Notes: generated from the sequence alone by a model not told the origin. 64,000 nt of DNA from Salivita marina (GCA_038144425.1 JAYQNS010000002.1:310001-374000); one strand, 5' to 3'. Shown: positions 26,005-35,820, numbered from the stretch's first letter. Numbers and translations are program-made.

Positions 26005-27640
26005 GTACGCCAGCGGTGGGAGGCGAGGGCGTCGAGACGCAGCGGTGACGGGGAGAGCACCGTATCCCGGGGCGCTTCGGAGCACGCGGGATAATCCTTG
26101 TTGTAGTGCAGGCCCCGGCTTTCCTTTCTCGCGAGCGCCCCTTCGATAATCAGTTCCGCCACCAGGGCAAGGTTTCGTAGCTCGAGCAGATCGCCGCTAA
26201 TGCGGTGATGGGCGTAGTACTCATGAATCTCTCGCCTGAGCATTTTGATCCGGTGTTGGGCGCGTTCGAGGCGCTTGTCCGTCCGGACGATGCCAACGTA
26301 ATCCCACATGAATCGCCGCAGCTCCTCCCAATTGTGGGAAATCACCACGTCTTCATCGGAGTCCGTCACCCGGCTTTCGTCCCAGGACGGGAGCGCGGTC
26401 TCCGTTTCCGGCGCGTTTTCTAGCCGTCGGGCGATGTCCTCCGCGGCTGCCTTAGCAAAGACGATGCATTCCAGGAGCGAATTGCTCGCCATGCGATTGG
26501 CGCCGTGAAGCCCGGTGAATGCGCACTCTCCAACGGCGTAAAGCTGGGGCACGTCGGTGCGTCCCCGGGCGTCCGTGACCAGGCCACCACAGGTGTAATG
26601 AGCCGCAGGCACCACGGGAATGGGGGCTTTTGTGACATCGATTCCCAGTTCTAGGCATCGGGCAAAGATGTTCGGAAAGTGGTGCTTTAGGCGCTCGGGA
26701 GGCAGGTGGGTGACGTCTAGATAAAGGCAGTCGGCGCCCAGCCGTTTCATTTCGTGGTCGATGGCGCGGGCCACTACGTCCCGGGGCGCGAGCTCGGCCT
26801 GAGGGTGAAAGCGATCCATGAAGCGCTCCCCGCTGGGAAGCCGTAATAGGCCACCCTCGCCGCGGAGAGCCTCCGTGATCAGGAAGCTTTTGGCCTCCGG
26901 GTGATACAGGCAGGTGGGGTGGAACTGATTGAATTCCATATTCGCGACGCGGCAGCCCCCCCGCCAGCCCATGGCGATGCCATCCCCCGTGGCCCCGTCG
27001 GGATTGGAGGTATAGAGGTAGACCTTACTCGCGCCTCCCGTTGCCAGTACCGTATGCGTTGCGTGGAAGGTTTCCACCTGTTCGGTCAGGGTGTTGAGGA
27101 CGTAGGCGCCGACGCAGCCTGACCCCGGGAGGTTTAGCTTTTCACGGACCAAAAGATCCACCGCGAGGTGATCCTCGAACACCGTGAGCCGGGGGCGGCG
27201 CTGAGCTTCGGCCAGGAGACTGTCCTCCACGGCCCGCCCCGTGGCATCGGCGGCGTGCACAATGCGGCGATGGCTGTGCCCACCTTCCTGGGTGAGGTGA
27301 TAGGGAGCAGCGTCGTCCGAGCCCTGCTCTCGGTCGAAGGCCACGCCCCGGGCAGCGAGCCAGGCGATGGCCGCAGGCCCCCCTTCCACCACTTGCCGCA
27401 CGATGTCGGGATGGCACAGCCCCGCACCGGCGGCGAGCGTGTCCTGGACGTGATGGTCGATGTGGTCATCGCCGTCGAGCACGGCTGCGATGCCCCCTGA
27501 GCCCAAGGGGTCGCGCCCGCCGCCAGCGGTCCCTTGGAAAGCAGGGCGACGGAAAGGTGCTCGGGAAGGGCCAGGGCCGTGGCAAGGCCCGCGGCGCCAC
27601 TGCCGAGGATCAAGACATCGAAGCGGTGCTGCGCACTCAT
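26001..27640 (-). CDS. nadB: L-aspartate oxidase NadB (frameshifted in this sequence)
   Basis: The FAD enzyme oxidises L-aspartate to iminoaspartate in NAD biosynthesis. RFDVLILGSGAAGLATALAL is the FAD-binding start, then GATPWAQG is cut by a frame change and continues as GGIAAVLDGDDHIDHHVQDT. The break sits at a C5 run, 27493-27497; one more base would give the family sequence AQGGIAAV. Downstream HPTCLYHPEAKSFLITEALRGEG, HYTCGGLVTD and GLHGANRMASNSLLECIVFA are all NadB landmarks. Restored length is 546 aa. The ATG at 27640 diverges from rpoE, the standard Pseudomonas-type order. Confidence 0.9.
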
Positions 27641-27713
27641 GGCGTGGTCTTTATGGTGTTGCGCTCCCTGGAGCCGAGGGCCGAGTATACGCGCCTGGGC
27701 AGGGCAGCCCACG

Positions 27714-27741
27714 GGAACTTTCCAGCCTAGGGAGGGTCTAG
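27714..27741 (+). promoter_or_regulatory. Sigma-E type promoter of the rpoE operon
   Basis: GGAACTT at 27714-27720 is the exact sigma-E -35 consensus; GTCTAG at 27736-27741 is a near-consensus -10 after 15 nt. Transcription would begin near 27748, 26 nt before the rpoE ATG. This implies autoregulation of rpoE-rseA-rseB, and perhaps degP, under envelope stress. Confidence 0.85.
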
Positions 27742-27773
27742 CAAGGGTGGATCAGGAAACGGAGCTGAGGCCC

Positions 27774-28382
27774 ATGGCCCAAACCGCCTCATCGCTGGAT
27801 GCCTCCGCCGAAGCACTGGCCGCGCAGGGGGAAGACCAGGCCCTGCTGGCCCGGGCCCTCGCGGGCGATCTTCAGGCGTTCGACCTGCTGGCCTTGAAAT
27901 ACCGGCCCCGTTTAAAGCAGCTGGTGCTGCGCACGGTACGCAGCGAAGATGACGCCGATGACGTGGTGCAGGATGCTTTGCTTCGTGCCTACCGTGCCCT
28001 CGCTAGCTTCCGAGGGGATGCTCAGTTCTATACCTGGCTCTGCCGCATAGCGATTAACGTGGCAAAGACCCATGTCACCCACCCTTCCCGGCGCGTCATG
28101 AGCGATGAGCCCGTGGATGAGGCCTCGCCCCAGCTTACCCAGCTGGGCCCCGAGCATGACCTGGCGTCGGAGCAGCTTCAGCGCGTGATTTTCCACGCCC
28201 TGGAGGCGCTTCCCGAGCCGCTTCGTACGGCGCTTACCCTGCGCGAGTTCGAAGGGCACAGCTACGAAGAGATCAGCCATTTAATGGGCACCCCCGTGGG
28301 CACCGTGCGGTCCCGGATTTTTCGCGCCCGGGAAGCGCTCGATGCGGCCATCGCGCCGCTGCTGGAGGAAAGCGGGCTATGA
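27774..28382 (+). CDS. rpoE: RNA polymerase sigma factor RpoE/AlgU
   Basis: 202 aa ECF sigma factor. Region 2: LKYRPRLKQLVLRTV, DADDVVQDALLRAYRALASF and YTWLCRIAINVAKTH; region 4: LPEPLRTALTLREFEGHSYE and EISHLMGTPVGTVRSRIFRA. It directs the envelope-stress response and is held by RseA/MucA. The ATG at 27774 is chosen because the predicted transcript begins near 27748, which rules out the GTG at 27747. Stop overlaps the rseA ATG (ATGA). Confidence 0.95.
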   Translation: MAQTASSLDASAEALAAQGEDQALLARALAGDLQAFDLLALKYRPRLKQLVLRTVRSEDDADDVVQDALLRAYRALASFRGDAQFYTWLCRIAINVAKTHVTHPSRRVMSDEPVDEASPQLTQLGPEHDLASEQLQRVIFHALEALPEPLRTALTLREFEGHSYEEISHLMGTPVGTVRSRIFRAREALDAAIAPLLEESGL

Positions 28383-28996
28383 ACGACGATCAGAAACGCG
28401 AGGCTCGGCTGCGTCAGGCGCTGTCGGCGCTCGTGGATGGGGAAGCGCATGAGCTCGAGGTCAGCCAGGTGCTGGCGAAGGCTAGGGGGCACGATGAGGT
28501 CAAGGCCCGGTGGGCTCGCTACCAGCTCGTCAGTGCGGCGCTTAAGTCCCGAGGCGCGGCGCAAGGGAGCGCAGCGATCGACGCGTCTCCCGCCACGGAA
28601 GCGAAGACCTTGCCGGCCGCAGCGCCCCTTCGCCGCGGGTTCGGCTGGGGGAGCTTTGCGTTGGCAGCCTCCCTCACCTTAGCGCTCGTCATGGTGCTGC
28701 GCACCGTCGGCCCGAGCCCTGAGCCCGCACCCGTGCTGGCGGCCCTCACTCCAACGCCTGCCCCTTTCCTGGCCGTGCCGCTGCGGCCCGTGGCCCTTGG
28801 GGGGGAGGGAGCATCCGGGGGCGCCGCGGTTCGGATCACCATGCCCCGGGCCTGGGCGTCTTCGGGAGAGCTGGGCCCTGGCGCGGCCCGCCACCTGCAA
28901 ACGCTGATGCGGCGCCACGCGGAATTGAATTTGCTCGATAGCGCTGGGTCCCTGGTGCCCGCGGTGCGCTTGGTTGCCCACTCCGAGGCCCCGTGA
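28379..28996 (+). CDS. rseA: Anti-sigma-E factor RseA/MucA
   Basis: 205 aa. The N-terminus QALSALVDGEAHELEVSQVL with KARWARYQLVSAAL is the sigma-binding domain; a single transmembrane segment lies at about 91-107 (SFALAASLTLALVMVL), followed by a Pro/Ala-rich periplasmic part. Under stress it is cut first in the periplasm, then in the membrane by RseP, which is encoded at the end of this window. It overlaps both neighbours by 4 nt. Confidence 0.88.
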   Translation: MNDDQKREARLRQALSALVDGEAHELEVSQVLAKARGHDEVKARWARYQLVSAALKSRGAAQGSAAIDASPATEAKTLPAAAPLRRGFGWGSFALAASLTLALVMVLRTVGPSPEPAPVLAALTPTPAPFLAVPLRPVALGGEGASGGAAVRITMPRAWASSGELGPGAARHLQTLMRRHAELNLLDSAGSLVPAVRLVAHSEAP

Positions 28997-29955
28997 AAGC
29001 TCCCGCCCTCGCCTGGCTGATGGTTGTGCTGGCGGGGCCCGCTGCCTCTGCCGGTGCCCCCGGCAGCGGGCAGGCATGGCTCGAGGCCATGACCGCGGCT
29101 CTTCGAGCCCACGCCTATGAGGGGCTCTTGAGCTATGCCCGGGAGGACGGCGTAACGGAGCTCCGGCTGATTCATGGGCATCACGGGTCAGCCATTTACG
29201 AGCGTCTGTCTCGGCTGGATGGGGAGGGTAAGGAACTCCTGCGCCGCGGAGACGAGGTCTATTTTCTCGGTGCTCAGGACGAGACCCTTCCCGAGGCTGC
29301 CCTACCCCTGGTGCAGCATCCGGTCGCCAATTTCGATGCGATTCCCGATAGCTACGAGGTGCACCTCGGTGCTCAGGTGACGGTGGGGGGGCGGAAGGCG
29401 CAGCAGGTGCGGGTAGATCCGCGAGACAGCTTCCGATTTGCCTATCATCTTTGGCTTGATGCGGAGACGGCGCTACCCCTTCGCCTCACCATGAATCATC
29501 CCCAGGGCGCGCCGGTGGAGGTCATGCAATTTCGGGCGTTGGCGGTGGGAGAAGAGCCCCCGGAGGCCGCCTTTAAGGTTCCCGCTGGCGCGCCCCATCA
29601 GCATCCCCTTGCCCCGGCCTTTTCCCCGGAGGCTCAAGCGGCGAGCCGGCTCACGCTCCGGCGGGTGCCCTGGCGCCTAGCCTGGGTCCCTCCGGGCTTT
29701 CGGCTATTGGCAGAGATCGCCGAGGCGCCTGCTATGCTTCGCCTCGGAGACGGTCTTGCGACGGTCACCGTCTTCATTGACGCGGCCGTGGAAGACGCTC
29801 CTGTGGCGCTTCAGGATGGCCCCACAGCGGCGGTGGTACGACACCGGCCCCACTGCAACGGGACCGCTTATCAGATCACCGTGATTGGCGAGGTGCCCTT
29901 GCCCGCGGCGGAGCGCATAGCCGAGTCGCTCCATTGCAGGGACAACGCCTCTTGA
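28993..29955 (+). CDS. rseB: Sigma-E regulatory protein RseB/MucB
   Basis: 320 aa, GTG start overlapping the rseA stop. A signal peptide (PALAWLMVVLAGPAASA) sends it to the periplasm. WLEAMTAALRAHAYEGLLSY, LRLIHGHHG and RLSRLDGEGKELLRRGDEVY are the MucB/RseB lipid-sensing N-domain; YHLWLDAETALPLRL and PWRLAWVPPGF belong to later parts. RseB protects RseA from cleavage until misfolded porins or LPS appear. No mucC follows; the gap to degP is 56 nt. Confidence 0.9.
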   Translation: MKAPALAWLMVVLAGPAASAGAPGSGQAWLEAMTAALRAHAYEGLLSYAREDGVTELRLIHGHHGSAIYERLSRLDGEGKELLRRGDEVYFLGAQDETLPEAALPLVQHPVANFDAIPDSYEVHLGAQVTVGGRKAQQVRVDPRDSFRFAYHLWLDAETALPLRLTMNHPQGAPVEVMQFRALAVGEEPPEAAFKVPAGAPHQHPLAPAFSPEAQAASRLTLRRVPWRLAWVPPGFRLLAEIAEAPAMLRLGDGLATVTVFIDAAVEDAPVALQDGPTAAVVRHRPHCNGTAYQITVIGEVPLPAAERIAESLHCRDNAS

Positions 29956-30011
29956 AAACGTAGGGGCCTTCCCCCCCACCTACCCCCACTGGTCCATTGA
30001 AGGAGCCCCCC

Positions 30012-31454
30012 ATGCTCACCCAAACCCTAGCCCAGGTTCTGCGGCGTCCGCGTCGCTGGATGACCGTTTTGTTGACGGCCTTGATGGTCGGTGCGCCCTT
30101 GGCGCAAAGCGCAGCGCTCCCCGATTTCACGGAACTGGTCAAGGAGCAGTCCCCCGCGGTGGTGAACATTTCCACCGTGTCTCGAGCTGAGGCCTCCGGC
30201 CACCCGGGGCTGCCGCCAGGTATGGACCCGGAGCAGCTTCCGGAAATTTTCCGCCATTTCTTTCGAGGCATGCCCGAGGGGCCGAGCCAGCGTGAGCGGC
30301 GTTCCCTTGGTTCGGGCTTTATCATCTCCCAGGACGGCTACGTGATCACCAATAATCATGTGGTCGAAGAAGCTGACGAAATCTTCGTCCGCCTTCAGGA
30401 TCGGCGGGAGTTTGAGGCCACCCTCGTGGGCCGGGATCCGCGCTCCGACCTCGCGCTTTTACAGATCGACGCGGAAGATTTGCCGACCGTAACTCTGGGG
30501 GCCTCGAAGGAGCTAGAGGTGGGGGAATGGGTGCTGGCCATCGGCTCCCCCTTCGGCTTCGACTATTCCGTGACCGCAGGCATCGTGAGCGCGAAGGAGC
30601 GTTCCCTGCCCGATCGCAATAACGAGAACTACGTACCCTTCATTCAGACCGATGTGGCCATCAACCCCGGCAACAGCGGCGGACCGCTTTTCGATTTGGA
30701 CGGTCGGGTGGTTGGCATCAACTCCCAGATCTATACCCGTTCTGGGGGCTTCATGGGGCTGTCCTTTGCCATTCCCATCGACGTCGCCATGAACGTGGTG
30801 AGGCAGCTCCGGGAGGATGGATCGGTAGCCCGAGGGTGGCTCGGGGTCATGATTCAGGACGTGAGCCGGGATTTGGCTGAATCCTTCGGCCTGGCTCGTC
30901 CGGCCGGTGCCCTGGTGGCACAGGTGGTGCCCGATTCTCCGGCGGAGGCGGCAGGGCTCCAGCCCGGGGACGTGATTGTGCGTTTCGGAGGGGAAGCCGT
31001 TGAGCGAAGCGGAGACCTGCCCCATGTCGTGGGCTTACTGGAGCCCGATTCGGAAGCCGAGGTGGAGCTCATTCGTGCCGGGGTGCGGGAGCGCCTGACC
31101 GTAACCATTGGGACCCTGGCCGCCCCGGGGGAAAGGCTCGCCGCAGGGAAGGCGGCGTCGCCTAAGGATGACGATCGCCTAGGCCTCACCCTGGAGCCCC
31201 TGACCGACGCGCTGAAAGAGCGGCTTCGGGTCGATGCGGGGGTGGTGGTACGGGCCGTAGCTGAGGGGCCGGCGGCGGAGGCTGGCCTGCGACCGGGAGA
31301 TGTCATCACACGGTTGAACAATGTGCCCATTGCCTCCCTCGGGGACTTTCAGGAAGCGGCGCAAAACCTTCCCTCCGGGCGCGCCGTGCCCATCCTCGTG
31401 GTTCGTCGAGGGGTCCCGGTCTTTCTTGCCCTTCCCCTTCCGGAGGACGACTGA
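30012..31454 (+). CDS. degP: Periplasmic serine protease DegP/MucD (HtrA family)
   Basis: 480 aa from ATG 30012, AAGGAG upstream (a TTG 15 nt earlier is not needed). Signal peptide to about residue 34. Catalytic triad His116 (ITNNHVVEEAD), Asp146 (DPRSDLALLQ), Ser222 (INPGNSGGPLF). Two PDZ domains follow: one at about 285-375 (GALVAQVVPDSPAEAAGLQPGD) and one from about 395 (VVVRAVAEGPAAEAGLRPGD). It degrades or refolds damaged envelope proteins. As in Pseudomonas mucD it closes the sigma-E cluster. Confidence 0.95.
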   Translation: MLTQTLAQVLRRPRRWMTVLLTALMVGAPLAQSAALPDFTELVKEQSPAVVNISTVSRAEASGHPGLPPGMDPEQLPEIFRHFFRGMPEGPSQRERRSLGSGFIISQDGYVITNNHVVEEADEIFVRLQDRREFEATLVGRDPRSDLALLQIDAEDLPTVTLGASKELEVGEWVLAIGSPFGFDYSVTAGIVSAKERSLPDRNNENYVPFIQTDVAINPGNSGGPLFDLDGRVVGINSQIYTRSGGFMGLSFAIPIDVAMNVVRQLREDGSVARGWLGVMIQDVSRDLAESFGLARPAGALVAQVVPDSPAEAAGLQPGDVIVRFGGEAVERSGDLPHVVGLLEPDSEAEVELIRAGVRERLTVTIGTLAAPGERLAAGKAASPKDDDRLGLTLEPLTDALKERLRVDAGVVVRAVAEGPAAEAGLRPGDVITRLNNVPIASLGDFQEAAQNLPSGRAVPILVVRRGVPVFLALPLPEDD

Positions 31455-31503
31455 GGCGGGGGTAGGCTGCCCCGCTCTGGTGTACACTCCGCCCCCCGGC
31501 GAG

Positions 31504-31521
31504 CGCTTCCCACGGGAAGCG
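31504..31521. repeat. Inverted repeat in the degP-lepA gap
   Basis: CGCTTCCC and GGGAAGCG separated by 2 nt. No T run follows on either strand, so it is not a standard terminator. It may slow or protect transcripts between degP and lepA. A weak -10-like TACACT lies just before it (31483-31488), so a lepA promoter with a structured leader is possible. Confidence 0.4.
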
Positions 31522-31604
31522 TCTCCTCGGGCTGGCATCCGGGCAGCGCTGCGCGCCTTGCCCCGGGAGATCCACAGCGCGGGCGCAGCGTAAGAGGACC
31601 CCCA

Positions 31605-33401
31605 GTGACAGACCTGTCGCACATACGAAACTTTTCCATCATTGCCCATATCGACCACGGTAAGTCGACCCTTTCCGATCGGCTTATCCACGTGTGCGGG
31701 GGGCTGAGCGATCGGGAAATGGCTGAGCAGGTGCTCGATTCCATGGACTTGGAGCGAGAGCGGGGGATCACCATTAAGGCCCAGAGCGTCACCCTGTATT
31801 ACGACGCGGCGGACGGGCGCCGCTATCAGCTCAATTTCATCGACACCCCTGGCCATGTGGACTTTTCCTACGAGGTGTCCCGCTCCCTCTACGCCTGCGA
31901 AGGCGCCTTGCTGGTCGTGGATGCGGGGCAGGGTGTGGAGGCCCAGTCCGTGGCAAATTGCTACACGGCCCTGGATCAGGGGCTGGAAGTGGTTCCGGTG
32001 CTCAACAAGATGGATTTGCCCCAGGCGGACCCGGAGCGGGTCAAGCTGCAGATCGAGGAGATTATTGGCATCGATGCCTCCGATGCCATCCCCGTGAGCG
32101 CGAAGTCGGGCATGGGCATCGATGTGCTCCTGGAAGAGCTTATCGCGCGTATTCCGCCGCCGAAGGGGGACGTTGACGGCCCTCTGCAAGCCCTCATCAT
32201 CGACTCCTGGTTCGACAACTATCAGGGCGTGGTCTCGCTCGTGCGAGTTACCCAGGGGACGATCAAGAAAGGCGATCGGATCATGGCGCGCTCCATCGGC
32301 AAAGTGCACCAGGTCGACCAGGTGGGCAGCTTTACGCCTAAGCAAACCCCCCGGGACGGGCTCCGGGCTGGGGAAGTGGGTTACGTGATCGCAGGGATCA
32401 AGGACGTTCGGGGTGCGCCGGTGGGCGACACCGTGGTGCTTGAACGTTCTGATGCGCCGGCCCTTCCGGGCTTTGAAAAGGTGAAGCCCCAGGTCTTCGC
32501 AGGCCTCTTTCCCGTTAACGCCGATGACTTCGAAGATTTTCGTGATGCCCTCGAGAAGCTCACGTTAAATGACGCGAGCTTGTTTTATGAGCCGGAAAGT
32601 TCCGATGCGTTGGGCTTCGGCTTCCGCTGCGGCTTCCTAGGCATGCTCCACATGGAGATCATCCAGGAACGGCTGGAGCGGGAGTACGATCTCGATCTTA
32701 TTACTACGGCGCCTTCGGTGGTTTACGAGGTGGTGCTGAAAAACCAAGAGACCATCTATATCGATAATCCTTCGGCGCTCCCGGATCCTTCCCGCATCGA
32801 GGAGATTCGCGAGCCTATCGTGCGCGCGAACATCCTCGTGCCCCAGGAGCACGTCGGTGCGGTCATGACCCTTTGTCAGGAGCGGCGCGGGGTGCAGGTG
32901 GACATGCAGTTCCTTGGGGGGCAGGTTTCCCTCGTTTACGATTTGCCCATGGGGGAAGTCGTGCTGGATCTGTTTGATCGACTGAAGTCGGCCACCCGGG
33001 GCTTTGCTTCCCTCGAGTATGGCTTTGATCGCTTTGAGGCGGCGTCCGTGCAGCGACTTGATGTGTTAATTAACGGCGAGCCCGTCGACGCCCTTGCCCT
33101 CATCGTCCATAAGCAAAACTCGGCCTATAAGGGGCGGGATCTCGTAGAAAAGATGCGCGAGCTCATCCCCCGACAGATGTACGATGTGGCGATCCAGGCT
33201 GCCGTGGGGTCGAAGATTGTGGCCCGCTCGAACGTCAAAGCGCTCCGGAAGGATGTGACTGCCAAGTGCTATGGCGGGGATGTTTCCCGGAAGCGCAAGC
33301 TGCTAGAAAAGCAAAAGGCGGGGAAGAAGCGTATGAAGCAGGTTGGGCGCGTGGAGATCCCCCAAGAGGCCTTCCTGGCGGTGCTCCAGGTTGGGAAGTA
33401 A
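31605..33401 (+). CDS. lepA: Elongation factor 4 (LepA) GTPase
   Basis: 598 aa, GTG start with AGAGGA upstream. G1 AHIDHGKST, G3 DTPGHVDF, G4 NKMDLP; then domain II, LepA-specific regions (RCGFLGMLHMEIIQERLEREY) and the C-terminal domain VARSNVKALRKDVTAKCYGG ending in a Lys/Arg-rich tail with GRVEIPQEAFLAVL. It acts on ribosomes during initiation and elongation under stress. lepB follows 3 nt after the stop. Confidence 0.97.
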   Translation: MTDLSHIRNFSIIAHIDHGKSTLSDRLIHVCGGLSDREMAEQVLDSMDLERERGITIKAQSVTLYYDAADGRRYQLNFIDTPGHVDFSYEVSRSLYACEGALLVVDAGQGVEAQSVANCYTALDQGLEVVPVLNKMDLPQADPERVKLQIEEIIGIDASDAIPVSAKSGMGIDVLLEELIARIPPPKGDVDGPLQALIIDSWFDNYQGVVSLVRVTQGTIKKGDRIMARSIGKVHQVDQVGSFTPKQTPRDGLRAGEVGYVIAGIKDVRGAPVGDTVVLERSDAPALPGFEKVKPQVFAGLFPVNADDFEDFRDALEKLTLNDASLFYEPESSDALGFGFRCGFLGMLHMEIIQERLEREYDLDLITTAPSVVYEVVLKNQETIYIDNPSALPDPSRIEEIREPIVRANILVPQEHVGAVMTLCQERRGVQVDMQFLGGQVSLVYDLPMGEVVLDLFDRLKSATRGFASLEYGFDRFEAASVQRLDVLINGEPVDALALIVHKQNSAYKGRDLVEKMRELIPRQMYDVAIQAAVGSKIVARSNVKALRKDVTAKCYGGDVSRKRKLLEKQKAGKKRMKQVGRVEIPQEAFLAVLQVGK

Positions 33402-33404
33402 CCC

Positions 33405-34226
33405 GTGAGTGAACTGCTGAATTACCTGCCCCTGTTCCTGGTCCTGGCGACCCTGGTCACCGGGGTGCTCTGGGGCCACGATCGCTTTCGGCGCCGTCCC
33501 CAGCGGCTGGCCGCGGCCGCGGCCCTGGACGAGCGAACCCCTGATGCGGCTCGGGGTCCGGCCTACGAGAAGGCTCGAGCTGCGCTTCTGGCCGATCCCC
33601 CGGCCATGGAGTGGGGCGGCAGCTTTTTCCCCCTGCTGGCCCTGGTTCTGGTGGTGCGCAGCTTCCTCTTTGAACCTTTCGTGATCCCCTCCGGGTCCAT
33701 GCTGCCGACCCTCGAGGTGGGGGATTACATCCTGGTCAATAAGTATCGCTATGGGCTGCGCCTGCCCGTGCTAGGGACCAAGGTCGTTAGCCTTGGAGAG
33801 CCAGAGCGGGGCGACGTTATGGTGTTTTATCCACCCCATCTCGACAGCTACTACATTAAGCGCGTAGTGGGTATGCCCGGTGACTTTGTTCGCTATGACA
33901 ACCGCACCCTTTTTATCAATGGCGAGCGCGTTTCCCTGGAAGCGCAGGGCATGGGAACCGATGGGCTCGAGCGCTTTATCGAAACCCTGGGACCCGTGAC
34001 CCACGAGATTCAGTACGAGGCGGGCCGCGGGCGCCGGCTGCAGGAGTGGCGCGTGCCCGCGGATGCCTATCTGGTATTTGGCGACAACCGGGACCGCAGC
34101 GCCGATTCCCGCAGCTGGGGCTACGTCCCGGAGGCCAACGTCATCGGGCAGGCCGTAGCCATCTGGATGCACAAAGCCCCGGGCCTGGCCCTCCCGCGTT
34201 TTCGCCGTAATGGAACTATTGAGTGA
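33405..34226 (+). CDS. lepB: Signal peptidase I
   Basis: 273 aa, GTG start. Two N-terminal membrane helices (6-24 and 74-92) flank a cytoplasmic loop. Catalytic Ser98 is in IPSGSMLPTL and Lys152 in YYIKRVVGMPGD; FGDNRDRSADSRSWGYV is box E. It removes signal peptides in the inner membrane. The stop overlaps the rnc GTG. Confidence 0.95.
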   Translation: MSELLNYLPLFLVLATLVTGVLWGHDRFRRRPQRLAAAAALDERTPDAARGPAYEKARAALLADPPAMEWGGSFFPLLALVLVVRSFLFEPFVIPSGSMLPTLEVGDYILVNKYRYGLRLPVLGTKVVSLGEPERGDVMVFYPPHLDSYYIKRVVGMPGDFVRYDNRTLFINGERVSLEAQGMGTDGLERFIETLGPVTHEIQYEAGRGRRLQEWRVPADAYLVFGDNRDRSADSRSWGYVPEANVIGQAVAIWMHKAPGLALPRFRRNGTIE

Positions 34227-34924
34227 CGCCGGAAGCGCAGCGGGTGGCGACGGAGGCCCTGCAGCAGCGCTTGGGCTACCGCTTCACGAACCCCGCGCTT
34301 TTGGTTCGTGCGCTTACCCACCGTAGCGTGGCGGGGCAGGGCAGCTACGAGCGGCTCGAATTTCTCGGCGATGCTTTCCTGGGCTATGTCATTGGACGGG
34401 AACTCTACGCTCGCCATCCCGAAGCGCCGGAAAGCGCACTCACCTTAATGCGGGCCAAACTCGTGAAGAGGGGCGCGCTGGCCGCCCATGCTAAGGCTTT
34501 GGATCTGGCGCCATCGCTCCGGCTGGGCCCCGGGGAGCAGAAAAGCGGAGGGCACCGGCGGGACTCGATCCTAGCCGATGTGGTGGAAGCGCTCCTCGGC
34601 GCAGTTCTGCTGGATGGGGGCTCGGAGGCTGCGGAGGCGCTGGTGCTCCGCCTCTATGGGTCGCAACTCGCGGAGAGCACCCCGGAGGCCGCGCAGAAGG
34701 ATCCCAAAACCCAGCTTCAGGAGTGGCTTCAGGGGCGGGGCCATCCCTTGCCCCAGTACGAGGTGGAAGCGGTCCTCGGTGAGGATCACGCCCAGGCCTT
34801 CCTGGTGCTCTGCGAACTGACCGCCCCCCCGGGGACCTTTCGCGGGGAAGGGGGTTCGCGCCGGAGCGCGGAGCAGGCAGCTGCGGCTCAGGCCCTCCTC
34901 GCGCTCAGGGGAGAAGGCCCTTGA
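34223..34924 (+). CDS. rnc: Ribonuclease III
   Basis: 233 aa, GTG start in GTGA overlap with lepB. ERLEFLGDAFLGYVI is the RNase III signature with acidic metal ligands; RDSILADVVEALLGAVLLDG carries the second acidic pair. The C-terminal double-stranded RNA-binding domain begins at about 155 (DPKTQLQEWLQGRGHPLPQY). It processes rRNA precursors and structured mRNAs. It overlaps era. Confidence 0.96.
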   Translation: MTPEAQRVATEALQQRLGYRFTNPALLVRALTHRSVAGQGSYERLEFLGDAFLGYVIGRELYARHPEAPESALTLMRAKLVKRGALAAHAKALDLAPSLRLGPGEQKSGGHRRDSILADVVEALLGAVLLDGGSEAAEALVLRLYGSQLAESTPEAAQKDPKTQLQEWLQGRGHPLPQYEVEAVLGEDHAQAFLVLCELTAPPGTFRGEGGSRRSAEQAAAAQALLALRGEGP

Positions 34925-35820
34925 GCGAAACGCGCTGCGGAACCCTCGCCCTCGTAGGCCGGCCCAACGTGGGGAAGTCGACGCTCCTCAATGCGCTGTT
35001 GGAGGAGCGGCTGGTGATCACCGCAGATCGTCCCCAAACAACGCGTCACGCGATCCTTGGCATCCGCACCGATGGCGACGATCAGCTGCTCTTTGTGGAC
35101 ACGCCGGGGCTTCATGACGGCGGCCGGCGCGCCCTCAATCGAAGCATGAACCGGGCAGCTAGGGGCGCGCTTTTCGACGTTGATATTGTGGTAATGGTTG
35201 TGGAGGCCGGACGCTGGGGCTCGGCTGATGACTACGTTTTAGAGCAGGTCAAGCAGGCCCGGGGCATCCCCGTTTTAGCGATTAACAAGATTGATGCCTT
35301 GCCCAAGCGGGAGGCGTTGCTGCCCGACCTTGCCCAGGCCGCAGCCCGCCACGAATGGGCAGACCTCGTTCCCATCATGGCTCGCCGCGGGGAAAATGTT
35401 CCACGCTTACTATCCGTCCTTCGGGGTCATTTGCCCCTGGGGCCCCACCACTACGAGGCCGACGCCCTCACCGATCGCTCCGAGCGCTTCCTGGTGGCGG
35501 AACTGATCAGGGAAAAGCTCACCCGTCGCCTCGGTGACGAGCTACCTCATCAGCTTTCCGTGGAAATTGAGCGGTGGCGAGAGGGCTCCGATAAGCGGGA
35601 AATTCACGGCGCTATTTGGGTGGAGCGGCCGGGGCAGCGGGCCATCATCCTGGGCCACCAGGGATCGCGCATCAAGGAGGTTGGTATCGAGGCGCGCCAG
35701 GAGATCGAGCGTCGCTTTGGGCGCCCCGTGCGGCTTGAGCTCTGGGTCAAGGTGCGCTCCGGCTGGACCGACGACCTCCGGGCCCTGCGTCAATTGGGTT
35801 ACGACAGCGAGCAAGGCTGA
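34921..35820 (+). CDS. era: GTPase Era, 16S rRNA-binding
   Basis: 299 aa with a TTG start overlapping the rnc stop. G1 GRPNVGKSTLL, switch RPQTTRHAILGI, G3 DTPGLHDG, G4 NKIDAL, then a KH domain with QRAIILGHQGSRIKEVGIEA. Era couples 30S maturation to the cell cycle. The rnc-era-recO order is widely conserved; recO starts in the last base of the era stop. Confidence 0.96.
   Translation: MSETRCGTLALVGRPNVGKSTLLNALLEERLVITADRPQTTRHAILGIRTDGDDQLLFVDTPGLHDGGRRALNRSMNRAARGALFDVDIVVMVVEAGRWGSADDYVLEQVKQARGIPVLAINKIDALPKREALLPDLAQAAARHEWADLVPIMARRGENVPRLLSVLRGHLPLGPHHYEADALTDRSERFLVAELIREKLTRRLGDELPHQLSVEIERWREGSDKREIHGAIWVERPGQRAIILGHQGSRIKEVGIEARQEIERRFGRPVRLELWVKVRSGWTDDLRALRQLGYDSEQG

Noticed and set aside
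27747..27749. GTG as the rpoE start
   Set aside because: It would coincide with the predicted sigma-E transcription start; the ATG at 27774 fits family length.
31179..32345. 388-aa open frame antisense to degP end and lepA
   Set aside because: Produced by high G+C codon bias; lepA on the other strand is unmistakable and the antisense product has no recognisable domain.
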